A stretch of 64,000 nucleotides of DNA from Scolanthus callimorphus (taxonomy: Eukaryota > Cnidaria > Anthozoa > Actiniaria > Edwardsiidae). Each line of letters starts with the position of its first letter. Positions within the stretch are counted from its first letter, which is position 1. The stretch is taken from positions 25,503,387 through 25,567,386 of the forward strand of contig CM066918.1 in assembly GCA_033964015.1 (NCBI GenBank), in the 5' to 3' direction. The position numbers and the translations under genes were made by a program. Below, in pieces: positions 47,187-59,100 of this stretch. Below the pieces are notes generated by a model, which did no database searches, was not told the origin of the DNA, and saw only the letters and a list, made by a program, of their open reading frames with translations.

Positions 47187-49522
47187 CTAATGGTCACTAA
47201 CCACATTCTCTAAATCAGAGATGACTTCTCTGATTTCTGGTCTCCTATCAGGATATGGTGAGGTTATCTTTTGACCTAGGCTGCAAAGCTTAGATTTATA
47301 TTCACCTAGATCATTCCTAAATACCTTTAAAGAATTACAAAACACAAAACCAAAAGAATAAATGTCACTTGATGTGCTCTGTGCTTTACCAGCTGCGACT
47401 TCTGGTGCAATATGTGGATAAGTTTTCCTATAATTTTCCCTCTCGGCTCTGGTCATGTTCTCTTTTCTTCTAGATCCTGCAAAAGTATATGGATTTTGTT
47501 AAATTACAATAAGATCAAGAAAATAAACTAATCTAATGTGTGGTTCCAGAAAATATTCATTCCCCCCTCACAGAAGTGTTGAAAAGTGACCCCCACACCT
47601 GGAACTTCCAAAGGAAAATACAGTATTTGTATGGAAATAATAAGGTAACTCCCCTTCCTTGAGTTTTCAAGACAGACAGACATTTCATGTGCTTAACAAG
47701 GTCACCTTTCATTTTCTACTGGACTGCATAGCTAAGTAAGAGAAAGTATTTGGTGCATCATGAGTTGAATGCTTCCCTTGTTGCATTCAATAGAAGGTTG
47801 TAACTTGTATAACTCTCGATATCAGGATTTTAAGGGGCGGTATCATTGGGCACCAGAGGCTCGAAGCTTCACTCATTTACTGGCATGAGGAGCAAAGCGA
47901 CGAGCCTCTGGCCTCACAGCCAGTTCCACACAGCCAGTTTTTTCGGTTCCATAAGTACAATTTGTACTATGGAGCTGATTGGCTGGCTGCGTATAATTCA
48001 CAGAAGCCGCTTTATGAGTTTGACAGCATGTGATTCTTGTTATGTTTGACCTTTGGAACCGACGCATGGTGGCATAGGCAAAGTTCATTGATTCCTGGCG
48101 CATGATAATCTACGTTTTCAGATTTTCGAACTATTTTTAAAGAAAGACCAAAGAGAGGTTCTATTTTAAGTTTGTTAACTGAAAAGATTGACTTTTGCAA
48201 TTGTTCTAGCAGTTTGAGTAAAAAGCTTTTGAGCTTTGATTAAATCGTAAAAGGGTATTTGCAAACATGAAACCATCAAATTTTGACAGCTGAGACAAAG
48301 AAACTTGAAACCATGCATGACTGGAACTGAGAAAACAAGGCCGTGAGGCCAGAGGCTCCTCACTTCACTTGTCAATGAGTAAATATCCATTTTGCAAATG
48401 AGTGAAGCTTGGAGACATTGGTACCCAAGTTATTGTTGGCAGGACTCAGAAAAGTAATTGTAAAATCAGGGTTCCACTTTATAGCTGTTTTGAAACAGAT
48501 ATTGTCAGATATTGTGTAGGTAAACCAGTCCTAAGTTAAAATTTAACTTTTTACCTTTACTTTTTCTTGCATGACATGCCTTGCCAAAATCGATCAGGAC
48601 AGAGTTCTTCACGCCATCATTCTCTTCTATAACAATGTTGTTACCCTTTAAATCATTATGCAAGATTCCAGCATTATGTATGTGAAACAATGCCTTTGAA
48701 ATTCCAAGCAGCAGTGACAAACATACTTCAAGGGACAATGTCCCATCTTTTTTTTGAAGAATAAAAGAGCTGTAGGGTAAAGTGTCTCCCTGAATACAAC
48801 ACAGCTTGGTTAATAAACAACAAGGTGTAGTTTCAGTATGGACACCTATCAGCATTGCAATGTTAGGGTGGCTGGGAATCTGCAAATATATGTCAGCTTC
48901 CTCATGGATTTCTTGAAATGCAAATGGTTGCTTAAAAAGCTTAATTGCTGTGGGGATTCCCTTGTATTTGCCAAGTATACATTTGCCAAACGTTCCTTCT
49001 CCGATAACATTTCCCTCTTCAAATGATATATCCTCAAAAGAAACATTATAGCTGGGTATCTTATAAGGTTTTCCTTCTCGAGTTCGTTCTTGTGATGGGC
49101 CAGATTTATCATTTCTTTTAAATTTTCCCTGATTTATCGCCACGTGCATGTTTGATTCTTTGAGCTTGATCTTTTTGCTTGAGACCTTTTTTATACCAAA
49201 GTAATACCATTTATTGTGAGCTCTTCTTCTTGTGATTTTTGGAACACCGATCGTACCACATGCCCACACTCAATGCTGTTCAAAGACACATCGTTAATGA
49301 ACAGAAACTGCAACACTTCAGCTACAAGTAATTTATCGGAACAGGATCCTTGTTCGAATGCCTGCGACAACCTAAAGTAAAATAAAATTAATCAACATAA
49401 TCTCGATGGTGGCTCAAGTTCACTCGGCAAAACATTCTACAAAACATTATTACGTACCTCAAAGCGCTATCCTTTCGTCTTCTCATGCGAAAAGCATGGT
49501 TTCCTCGATGAGAACGCTCCAT
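47187..49522 (-). CDS. Protein kinase carried by the transposon
   Basis: Minus-strand exons: 49522-49458 (ATG, MERSHRGNHAFR), 49371-48555 and 47476-47187, about 390 residues. Kinase hallmarks: glycine loop IGEGTFGKC, lysine AIK, alpha-C Glu in HEEADIYLQI, catalytic loop HNDLKGNN (HND instead of the common HRD), IDFG, and APE within HIAPEVAAGKAQSTSSDIYS. These give a complete catalytic core, most like tyrosine-kinase-like/RIP-type Ser/Thr kinases, which is a judgement from motif style. Before it lies a helical segment of about 60 residues (LLVAEVLQFLFINDVSLN). Splice phases fit if one base is missing near 49195-49205 (TTT or AAAAAA run); exon 2 is otherwise one base short. It sits between transposase and right array, fully inside the TIRs. 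Role in transposition or host interaction is unknown. Confidence 0.8.
47836..48430. repeat. Inverted-repeat element in kinase intron
   Basis: Left CATTGGGCACCAGAGGCTCGAAGCTTCACTCATT and right AATGAGTGAAGCTTGGAGACATTGGTACCC are imperfect inverted arms; inner arms GAGCCTCTGGCCTCA / GAGGCCAGAGGCTCC. About 595 bp, no ORF of note, located within intron 47477-48554. Confidence 0.6.
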
Positions 49523-49677
49523 TTTTGCAAGTTGAACCCGAACAACATTAGAATCTTCCGGCCACCATTTTCAAATACCCACAAGGCTGTTAGGGCGGAA
49601 AAACACACAGGCAACCCGAAGTTAATATTTGCTTTATTTCGCCCATCCTATATGCATCGGCGCACATTCTTCAGTGT

Positions 49678-51518
49678 AATTTCCAAACAATTTCCAAACG
49701 TTTCTTTAACAACTCCAATACATTTCCAAAGTATTGAACGAGTAATTTCCAAAGGATTTCCAAAACTACCGAACTAATTTCCAAACAATATCCAAGATAA
49801 TTTGGGTCTCCCTTTTTGCATTTCCAAGGTCTCCCTTTTTGCATTTCCAAGTTATTTCCAAAGTGCCGAAGAATTTCCAAGTTATTTCCAAAGTGCCGAG
49901 AAGAATTTCCAAGTTATTTCCAAAGTGCTGAATAATTTCCAAGTACGCTAGTAAATTTCCAAAGCATTTCCAACATCCTTTATAAATTTCCAATACATTA
50001 ACAACGTCGAGAGAGAATAATTTCCAAAGCGTTTCCAAAGAATTTCCAAAACTACCGAACTAATTTCCAAACAATATCCAAGATAATTTGGGTCTCCCTT
50101 TTTGCATTTCCAAGGTCTCCCTTTTTGCATTTCCAAGTTATTTCCAAAGTGCCGAATAATTTCCAAGTTATTTCCAAAGTGCCGAGAAGAATTTCCAAGT
50201 TATTTCCAAAGTGCCGAATAATTTCCAAGTACGCTAGTAAATTTCCAAAGCATTTCCAACATCTTTTATCAATTTCCAATATTACATCAACAACGTCCAG
50301 AGAGAGTAATTCCAAAGCGTTTCCAAAGAATTTCCAAAACTACCGAACTAATTTCCAAACAATATCCAAGATAATTTGGGTCTCCCTTTTTGCATTTCCA
50401 AGGTCTCCCCTTTTGCATTTCCAAGTTATTTCCAAAGTGCCGAAGAATTTCCAAGTTATTTCCAAAGTGCCGAGAAGAATTTCCAAGTTATTTCCAAAGT
50501 GCCGAATAATTTCCAAGTACGCTAGTAAATTTCCAAAGCATTTCCAACATCTTTTATCAATTTCCAATATTACATCAACAACGTCCAGAGAGAGTAATTT
50601 CCAAAGCGTTTCCAAAGAATTTCCAAAACTACCGAACTAATTTCCAAACAATATCCAAGATAATTTGGGTCTCCCTTTTGCATTTCCAAGGTCTCCCCTT
50701 TTTGCATTTCCAAGTTATTTCCAAAGTGCCGAAGAATTTCCAAGTTATTTCCAAAGTGCCGAGAAGAATTTCCAAGTTATTTCCAAAGTGCCGAATAATT
50801 TCCAAGTACGCTAGTAAATTTCCAAAGCATTTCCAACATCTTTTATCAATTTCCAATATTACATCAACAACGTCCAGAGAGAGTAATTTCCAAAGCGTTT
50901 CCAAAGAATTTCCAAAACTACCGAACTAATTTCCAAACAATATCCAAGATAATTTGGGTCTCCCTTTTTGCATTTCCAAGGTCCCCCTTTTTGCATTTCC
51001 AAGTTATTTCCAAAGTGCCGAAGAATTTCCAAGTTATTTCCAAAGTGCCGAGAAGAATTTCCAAGTTATTTCCAAAGTGCCGAATAATTTCCAAGTGCCT
51101 TTCTTTTTCATTTCCGATACATTTCCAAGGTACAGGGTGTAATTTCCAAGGAAATTTCCAACGCCTTTCGTGATTATTTCCAAAGCATTTCCAAAACTTC
51201 CTGACCGAATTTCCAAGGTCAGTTTTCATTGCCCGTAAAAAAAATTACAAATAATTTCCAAAGTAATTCCAAAGTTGTCACTCGGTATTTCCAATACATT
51301 TACAGTCAATTTCCAAATCTTTGCCATAATTATTTCAATATGATTTCCAAATAATTTCCAAGATGGCAGGGTGATAATTTCCAATGTATTTCCAAAGTGT
51401 GATTTCGCTCAATGTCTCAGTTTTAATTTCCAAAGTATTTCCATGGTATGGTGACCTTGGAAATTAATTCCCTTAATTTCCAAGGTTGGAAATATTTTGG
51501 AAAAGGCAATATACTATA
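49678..51518 (-). repeat. Right subterminal satellite array with ~288-bp higher-order unit
   Basis: Built on ATTTCCAA, the complement of the left array's core. The marker TCCAAGATAATTTGGG recurs at 49791, 50077, 50365, 50654 and 50943, so the higher-order period is 286-289 bp, about four full copies. Inside each unit are subunits such as AATTTCCAAGTTATTTCCAA followed by AGTGCCGAA. From about 51100 the motifs become scattered up to the TIR. Sequence between motifs is unlike the left array. Long open frames here are by-products of the repeat. Confidence 0.9.
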
Positions 51519-51556
51519 TATTTCCATACATTGGAAATTAGACAAGTTTTCCAGTG
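51519..51556 (-). repeat. Right terminal inverted repeat of the CACTA element
   Basis: Exact inverted match of 8842-8879, ending GTTTTCCAGTG. Confidence 0.9.
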
Positions 51557-51559
51557 AGT
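51557..51559. repeat. Target-site duplication AGT, right
   Basis: Matches 8839-8841. Confidence 0.75.
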
Positions 51560-51857
51560 TCTGGTGTGAATGGGGTATAAGGAACGCTACGACTTAAGGG
51601 GGGAAAGTGGAAAACCTGCTGCCTGTACTAAGAGCCTGTTGATCTTCGAGCATCGAAGAGTCTGATTCCGTCTGCTATTTATGCAAATGAGTCCAAATAT
51701 CAACAACGTTGGCTAATTTGATGAAGCGTCATAGGAATCTGCTAAAACTGCAAATGAATCTGCTTGATACTAATTGCTCTAAGTGGTATCTGTAGGATTT
51801 CAAGTACATATTATTATATGTTGTTACGTGTCAAATAAAGACTTTACCGCGGTGGAA
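51560..51857 (+). promoter_or_regulatory. Proximal upstream region of the glycosyltransferase gene
   Basis: Only about 300 bp separate the transposon end from the first ATG of the B4GALNT-like gene, so this should hold its core promoter or 5' UTR. No TATA box or clear element recognised. Confidence 0.4.
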
Positions 51858-53140
51858 ATGGTGGAAATGGAAAAGCTTAGAGCTGGAAAAGTCCCGTACT
51901 CCCGTACGTTGTTTTCTCAGTTTCGTAGAACATTTTTCTATGTAATTTTCGCTTGTGGAATATATGTGCTTGTTTCAATTCACACCTCAGGAAGTGGAAA
52001 AATGTTTTTTAGAAGAATATTTGAAGGTAAGGATTTGAAGTGTTTATTGTATATTGTTTCAATTTAAAAGTTTGGCCTAACTTTAAATTGCTCAGTTTCT
52101 TGTGATTGTTAAAGTAAATATTAGTTAAAGCCGATTCTGCAATTAATTGCGGACAGACGTACACTCTCGTGGTCTATTATATCCTTGTTACCTCGGTTCT
52201 TTTGGTGTTCTTTTGGTTCTTTTGGTGTTTTGGTGTAAAGAACAATAGAGACTTATAGGTATAAAAGTCCAGTTCTTTTCCTTTGTTGCGATTAACGTTT
52301 TAAAGTTTTACATACCACGTTGTACGTGTGTAGGCGATACAACTAATGTCAAGAGAAAAATCTCTTGACTCTTTCTACCTTTTGAGTTTCTTTTGGTTTT
52401 CTAATAATTATTATCTAGCTCTTTCAACTACAGCTGTTAATTACATATTTCCTTAAGTTTTATGGAAACTAGGTTACAACTCAACTCTTGAGTTAATCTC
52501 TAGGATTTAGTTACTTCTGTGAACTGTGAACAATACTGATATATATTCTATCGATATTGGACTTGTAAGAATTCTGTTATTTTCTCAAAAAGGGAATTTC
52601 AGTTACCTCACGACCTTGTTTTAGATTTTCATTTAAGATCCAATTTAGCTGTTAAGACAAGATACCTGACTAAGCGTTAAGTCTTTGTTCGGTTTTTACT
52701 TTGCTTCACAGCTTAAGCCGCAGCTTAATTAAACAGGAGATGGTTCTATACCTTTTCCAACAAAAGGTCGTTAAGGTCATTGTGATTCGTTTCCTACAGC
52801 TGTTTTCTACCTAAGTCCAATTAAATGTACTTTGGAGTTCGTGCCACGTATTGTAAAGAACAATAGAGACTTATAGGTATAAAAGTCCAGTTATACAGGA
52901 AGAAGAAAAAGAAGAGAAGGGACTGTATGGGAGATAAGAGGAGACTGTATGAGCGATACAAGAGAGAAGAAATAAGATAGAGAAGAACGTATGAGATAGA
53001 AGAGTTATGATATTGAAGTTGTGGCGCACAGAATAAATGCTGTTGAGTCTAAACCACTGAGTCTTCAAGTACTTCTACTCTGTGTCAAGAAACCCCCTTG
53101 ACACAACTATCACCGCATAGTTTTGTTCAGATAATCAGAC

Positions 53141-53175
<35 letters not shown>

Positions 53176-56100
53176 TAACTTTATTTCAGACATTTAATTT
53201 TCTTCGTAAATTTTACAATCTACTAGGATATCTGTTCCATGTGTTCTATATTTTCTCTACTTCTATAAGTTAACTTCCAAAATTGTAGTCTATCTTATAA
53301 GTCTAAATGTGCTCAGTTTATTTTTTCCTGTAGCTCTTTCCTTGATTCGTCACTCGATAAGGCTGGAATACGAGTTTTGCAATTGAATATCTTAAAATGC
53401 TTTGCTATTATGAATGTGTCCCAAGCCTTACATCGTCAAATAATAGCCCGTGTCAACCACTCCTTTGTTATTGTTTTCGTTCGATGTTAGAAGACGAATT
53501 ACGTGTTGAAATCTCTAAATCAACATCTAAAAACAAAGTTTCAGATCTGAATTACCAAATTCGATCGAGAAAATTGCTCTATATTCTCTAAGTCAGCCGA
53601 TAGAAATGGATACCTTTTCCGACTTGGTATGTTGCTATGCTGTCAAAATGTAAGTCTACCTTCATATTACCCGCACCCAAAATGATCCCATTTATCAGAT
53701 TACTGCGCTTTCTATGACTCTCCAACGACCGCCAAATCGTGTCAAATAAAAATTCTTATATTACACAACTCTGGAATGGTAATATGATTTTTTTGTAGTC
53801 ACAATTCGGAGTTCGTGCAATCACGGAATTGTCGGAATTGGGTGGGAATTGGGTGGGGGGTGGGGGGCTCAGGGAGCCCGCCCCCCCCCCCCCCTTTTTC
53901 GATAGATTTTCCCATATAATTACTGTATTTGCAAGAGCAAGGTTTCAACTTTGGCCTCTATTTTTTTTACTTCCCCCCCCCCCCCCCCCCCCCCCCTTTT
54001 GGGAGATCCTGGATCCACCCCTGGCAGTACAGGCTTACTAAGCCTCTCATAACGTACTGCGAACTCCGAAGTAATAGTCACACCGTGTTTTCGATCGCAC
54101 AACTAACACTTAGCAATCACAAACATCACTTAGAGGTTTTGCAAAAGCTACCGGGTTACTTGGATGTTTGATTCAGGGAATGCTTTGAAAACACGATTAA
54201 TGAGTAGGTGCAGAGGTCGCAGAATTATGAAAACCGCAGTAAGTTTTCATTTTTAGCAGATTATTTCGTCCCCAAATAAGTATCAGCCCCATAGTTGTCG
54301 AGCTAACTGTCAGTCCCGCCCAGTATAACATTTTGACAGTAGTCAGGACAGTAAATAACAATGAAATCAGGACTGCGACATGTGAATGAAGTTAAATCAG
54401 ATGTTGACTTTATTTTTCTCCAGTCTTAGGTACTAACACATTGTTTCTGTTTCAAGCTGAATACTTTAGAAACCAATCATCTGAGCAATTAGGACACCAA
54501 ATTTGGAGTCCCAACATTGTAGTAGAGGACGAATGCGTTATACCTGAGCACAGAAAACATCATTTGGTAAGATTTTGACACGTGTCCCGGACGAAGTTAA
54601 AACTGATCTGTTTTTTCTCGCTGGTTCTCCAACCTCATCCTCTTTAGATTTCATGTATTACCATTTGGGGTTTGCACGCACCATATTTATACAAAAATGC
54701 ACTGTAACAATTGCCACTTATGGGGAGCAGCCTTCAGTTTCTATTGAAGCTTTTAGCAGGCTTTATCGAATGAACAACAATGAACTGATCTCCAAAGATA
54801 CTAAAGATGTGTTAACGTTTTGATGAGAATTTGCGAACCAGCAAATCTCATCCAATGTGGGGAGTAAACCGCAACTATGAAGGGAGTAAACCGCATTTGA
54901 TCATATACATAATGTAAATTTGCGGTATACAAATGCTAACATTTTATTTGTTTATTTATCTATCTGAGATAAATAAAGTTAGTCAGCGATCCAAGTCAGC
55001 TCTCTTAGGTATTGTCGTGGATTTGTCCAGATTTACTTGTTATATTTTAGCACAAAGGTCGGCTCACTCTTCACAAATGGTACGAGTCCTGTGCGTGTGG
55101 TTACAGTGTTGATGGAGGCCTTCGAGTACATGCTAGATTTCCACGCAAACCCGAGGTATGTTACCATGGTTACTATTTCAAACGTATTTTGTTGGACTCG
55201 TTGTTGACCCGTGGTTATATAACGGCATTCCGATTCGGTGGTGTGGCTTACCCTTTGAAGATCTCGCCAAGGCCGTAGCTAGAAATAATTGTCTGGGTTG
55301 GCAAGCCTTTGGTCATCCTTTGTTTTTGCTTGGGAGGCAAGCAGGTTTTTCCCCACTTGACACTAAAAATGTTACTTTCTAAGGAGGGGCTAGCTACGAC
55401 ACTGCTCACTGACTGTCTTAAGGTGGATCGACCCAGTAATTTTGTACCCATGCCAACCAATTTTGAACCTCTCATATAAAAACAGGCTGATTTCTATCGC
55501 GCAGCCAATATAACACATATGCTACCAATAGACTGAAATACATGTCAATACAAAAGTTGGGGAGATCGGAGTTAGTATCACGTGACAATCGGGCTACGCC
55601 TATTTCTACTCTCAGCCCAATTTAAAGCTGTAACGACATTTTTTCGAAAAATGCTCTACGGTACCTCGAGATGGAGTAGTTGCCTCCGTGTAACCGAAGT
55701 TTGATTAAATTCTACAAGACCGATTTGAAGATATTTTAGGATTTATAAATAATGGTTATAATTATGTAAAATTCAGTGAAGTGAATAAATATGTCAGAGT
55801 TTGGTACTTCATGGTTATTAATTGCAGGCTTTTGTAGCCAAATCTATTTGTAATTGTTCAAGGAAGGTCATGCTTTTGATAAAAATTAAATATTATTTTG
55901 CGATTTCGAAAAATATAGAAATGTACGTATCAACATAATTCCTCCACGCATCGGCTCAACGCGAAATTTGGGCCTACTTCCACGAAATTGGTCTGATTTA
56001 AAAAATCGTAGTTTTTTTCGCTCCAAAATTTTGGACGACTCCAATCGATTAATGTAAAGTTTGTTTCCAACGTTTCATAGCAATTGAAATCCTCTAAGGC

Positions 56101-59100
56101 TGTCAACTGGGGATGCAAAGATCGGTAAATATTGGATTAATTTCTATAGTTTCTCTTCTGGGATTTGCTTTTGTTCCCCATTCGGCACAAAATCGAATTC
56201 CAATGGAGCGCACATGGGCTTGTCCTTGCTTGGCTAGTCTCCGATTTATGATAATTTTCTGAGGTTCTTTGGTCTTTTGTTATGCATTTAATTACCATAT
56301 GTCGGGGACGATTCGGAGATCAGTCAACCGCGAATACCAACGTGTGCCGCATTGGAAGAACAAAAGCAAGTCCCTGAGCGGAAACTACACGAATCCATCC
56401 AATATTTACTGATCTTTGCGTCCACAGTTGATGCCCATAGAACATTCAATTGATATGAAACGGCGGAGATAAACTTTACATTGATCGATTGGAGTCGTCC
56501 AAAATTTTGGAGCAAAAAAAAAATACGATTTTTTAAATCAGACCAAATTTCGTGAAAGTAGGCCCCAATTTCGCGCTGAGTCGATTCGTGGAGGAATTAT
56601 GTTGATACGTACATTTCTATATTTTTCGAAATCGCAAAATAATATTAAATTTTAATCAAAAGCATGACCTTCCTTGAACAATTACAAATAGATTGGGCTA
56701 TAAAAACCTTCAATTTATAACCATGAAGTACCAAACTCTGTCATGTTAATTCATAACACTGGATTTTACATAAATTATAGCCCTGATTTATAAATCCTAA
56801 AATATATTCAGATCGGTCTTGTAGAATTTAGTCAAACTTCGGTTACACGTAGGCAATCAGTCAATCTCGAGGTACCGTAGAGCATTTTTTCGAAAAAATG
56901 TCGTTACAGCCTGAAACTGGTGTGAGAGTGGAAATAGGCGTGGCCCAATTGTCGCGTGATACTAACTCCGATCTCCCCAAATTTTGTACTGACATGTATT
57001 TCAGTCTATGGGTAGTATGTGTGTTATATTGGCTGCGCGATAGAAATCAACCTGCTTTTGTATGAGAGGTTCAAAATTGGTTGGCATTGGTGCAAAATTA
57101 CTGGGTCGATCCACCTTAAATAACCTCTACATTATCTTTAGTTTTATTTGAAATTAGATACTTCCTTTCCAGCTCGAGACAACACTAAACGGCACGGAAT
57201 TCGTGGAGCACGAGGAAATCTACAGCAATAGGATCTTTGGGTACATAACGCCTCGAAATACAGGTATATAGAGTTCTTCCTAAGGCAAATCTTCCATCGG
57301 CGTTGATGCAACGTTTGGTTGGCATATGAACAACAACAACCAAAGGTTGAGATTTATGTTAAACGCCGTGGAAAAATGGTGTTTTGCTGACGTTTCGAGC
57401 GTTAGCCCTTCGTCGGAGCAAAGCAAAACACCATTTTTCCACGGCGTTTAACATAAATCTCAACCTTTGGTTGTTGTTGTTCATGTTCACGTCTCCGCCG
57501 ACGCAGACCACCTAGTTTTCCCGTAAAACTAGTCATACCGTTGGTTGGCATAGTTTCGAGTTGTAAACCTCAGATAAGCCGCTGGATTCGCCACTGCTAT
57601 ACTCTTCAATTATAGGTCAGTACAGATTAGCCGTAAGCTCGAACGACTTTTCGGAACTTTGGTTGAGCTCTGATTCAAGCCCCAAGAACGTCGAACGCGT
57701 GGCGTATGTTGGACGTGTAAGTCTTTTATCTTATTTACTACTTAAACTGTCCACACTGTCCATAATACATGGACAATAGAGAATTACGGATGTGAGCGTG
57801 TTCGCCGACGGGCAACACAACATAAATATATGGAATTTAAAATGGCCAACTGGCCACAGGAGCACAAAGCCTTTTTATTCCTCTAAATGTCAACGTGGAA
57901 GGGGCAAGGGAAGCTTTGAGCTAGAAAGAAGCTTGTGATTGAATGGTGGGAATTCAGTACATTCGCCGGTAGGGAGCTCAAATGTTAAAAAATACCAACC
58001 CTACGATCTAAAAATAGATTCATCTACTCCTGTGATTCGGACACCATCAATAGGTGATGGAGGCTCCTGTTGATGGGCTCCTGGTTTTTCTTTTTTCGTG
58101 CATCACTTGACCCAAGTTAATGTCAAATTGTAGTTATCAGAGTCGGATGGAGGAACCAGTAATTTTCGGGAATTTACCAGTCAAGCGTCACAGATATCTA
58201 AAATTCTCAAGTAAGTAAGTTGGCTTTTTTTTTGCTTTAGAGATTACATTTAGAGCCAATTGTTATTATTGTTTCTCGGTCTATTTCTGGCCCAGCAAAA
58301 GGACGGCTGTTTACTCAGGCCAAAGCGAGACAAAACCTTACTGTTGGAGGTAGTTTGTCCGTTCATTTACCAACCAATGTTACGCATCTAATTTTTGAAC
58401 AGTTTTACTGCGGGAGAGTTGTATTACATAGAAGCTCTGCATCGCAATCAAGATGGACTTGGTCACTTTACAATAGCGGTAAGAGCCACATCGATTTTGA
58501 TGATGTGACACATCACAAAGTTATTTCACTTCCTACTGATCCCTTACGATTTTACGCTTATTTTAGGTGCTTAAATACAGTCAAATTCATAAGAAATGAG
58601 CAAAGTAGTCGTCTAGATTTGTTAAATAACCTTTTAACTGCCAGATAACCACGAATTTGGAATATGTTTGTCGTGCTATCGAGCGGATGGAATTGGATTG
58701 CGAAATGGTATTTTTGATTTCTTACCAGGCCGAACTGTTTTCAAACTTGGAATCTGATAGCGATAGGTATACACTCTTACGTAAGAATGCCTGTATAATG
58801 CAAATGTCAGTTCTTTTTCCATTCTAAGGCTAAGTTGAAGCATAATATAGGATTCTGTGTTGTTTATGCAGACCACCACTGGCCTAGGTTGGTTAGGCCA
58901 CCAGGGTGAAGCTGGCGTCTTATTCGCAGCGTCTTATTCGACCAGCATCTTTTTCGCGTGGCATCTTATTCAAATCGGGGGGCGTCTTTTTCAACACTAC
59001 CACTAAAATGCTGGCATCATATTCAATACAAATAAAATACCCTCTGGCATCTTTTTCAACAAGAATATATCTCTTCTGGCATCTTATTGAACACGGATAC

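Larger units (their letters stand above)
8842..51556. mobile_element. Giant CACTA/EnSpm DNA transposon carrying transposase, SAM-domain protein and kinase
   Basis: Seen directly: the 38 bases 8842-8879 are the exact reverse complement of 51519-51556, beginning CACTGGAAAACTTG. Both ends are flanked by AGT (8839-8841, 51557-51559), fitting the 3-bp duplication known for CACTA elements, whose termini start CACTA or CACTG. Just inside each end is a large array built on TTGGAAAT (left, 9041-10053) or its complement (right, 49678-51518), matching the subterminal repeats typical of the superfamily but far longer. Between them is a transposase of the Tnp2/EnSpm family. The assembled span is 42.7 kb, but 16.4 kb is a near-identical copy beside a 100-N gap, so the likely true size is about 26.2 kb. 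That is very large for the superfamily. Many small MITEs lie within its introns. Alternative: two unrelated solo ends; the matching TSD argues against this. Confidence 0.85.

Noticed and set aside
49261..49269. Kinase start at GTG 49269
   Set aside because: A spliced upstream exon (49522-49458) with ATG and matching phase gives a better N-terminus; the apparent start reflects a one-base frame shift near 49200.
49671..51229. Several ORFs on both strands (LEITWKFFGTLEITWKCKKG type)
   Set aside because: By-products of the ATTTCCAA higher-order satellite.
58250..58347. Exon reading KLHLEPIVIIVSRSISGPAK
   Set aside because: It has an open phase but no PA14 similarity; exon 58403-58478 (FTAGELYYIEALHR) fits both phase and domain better.
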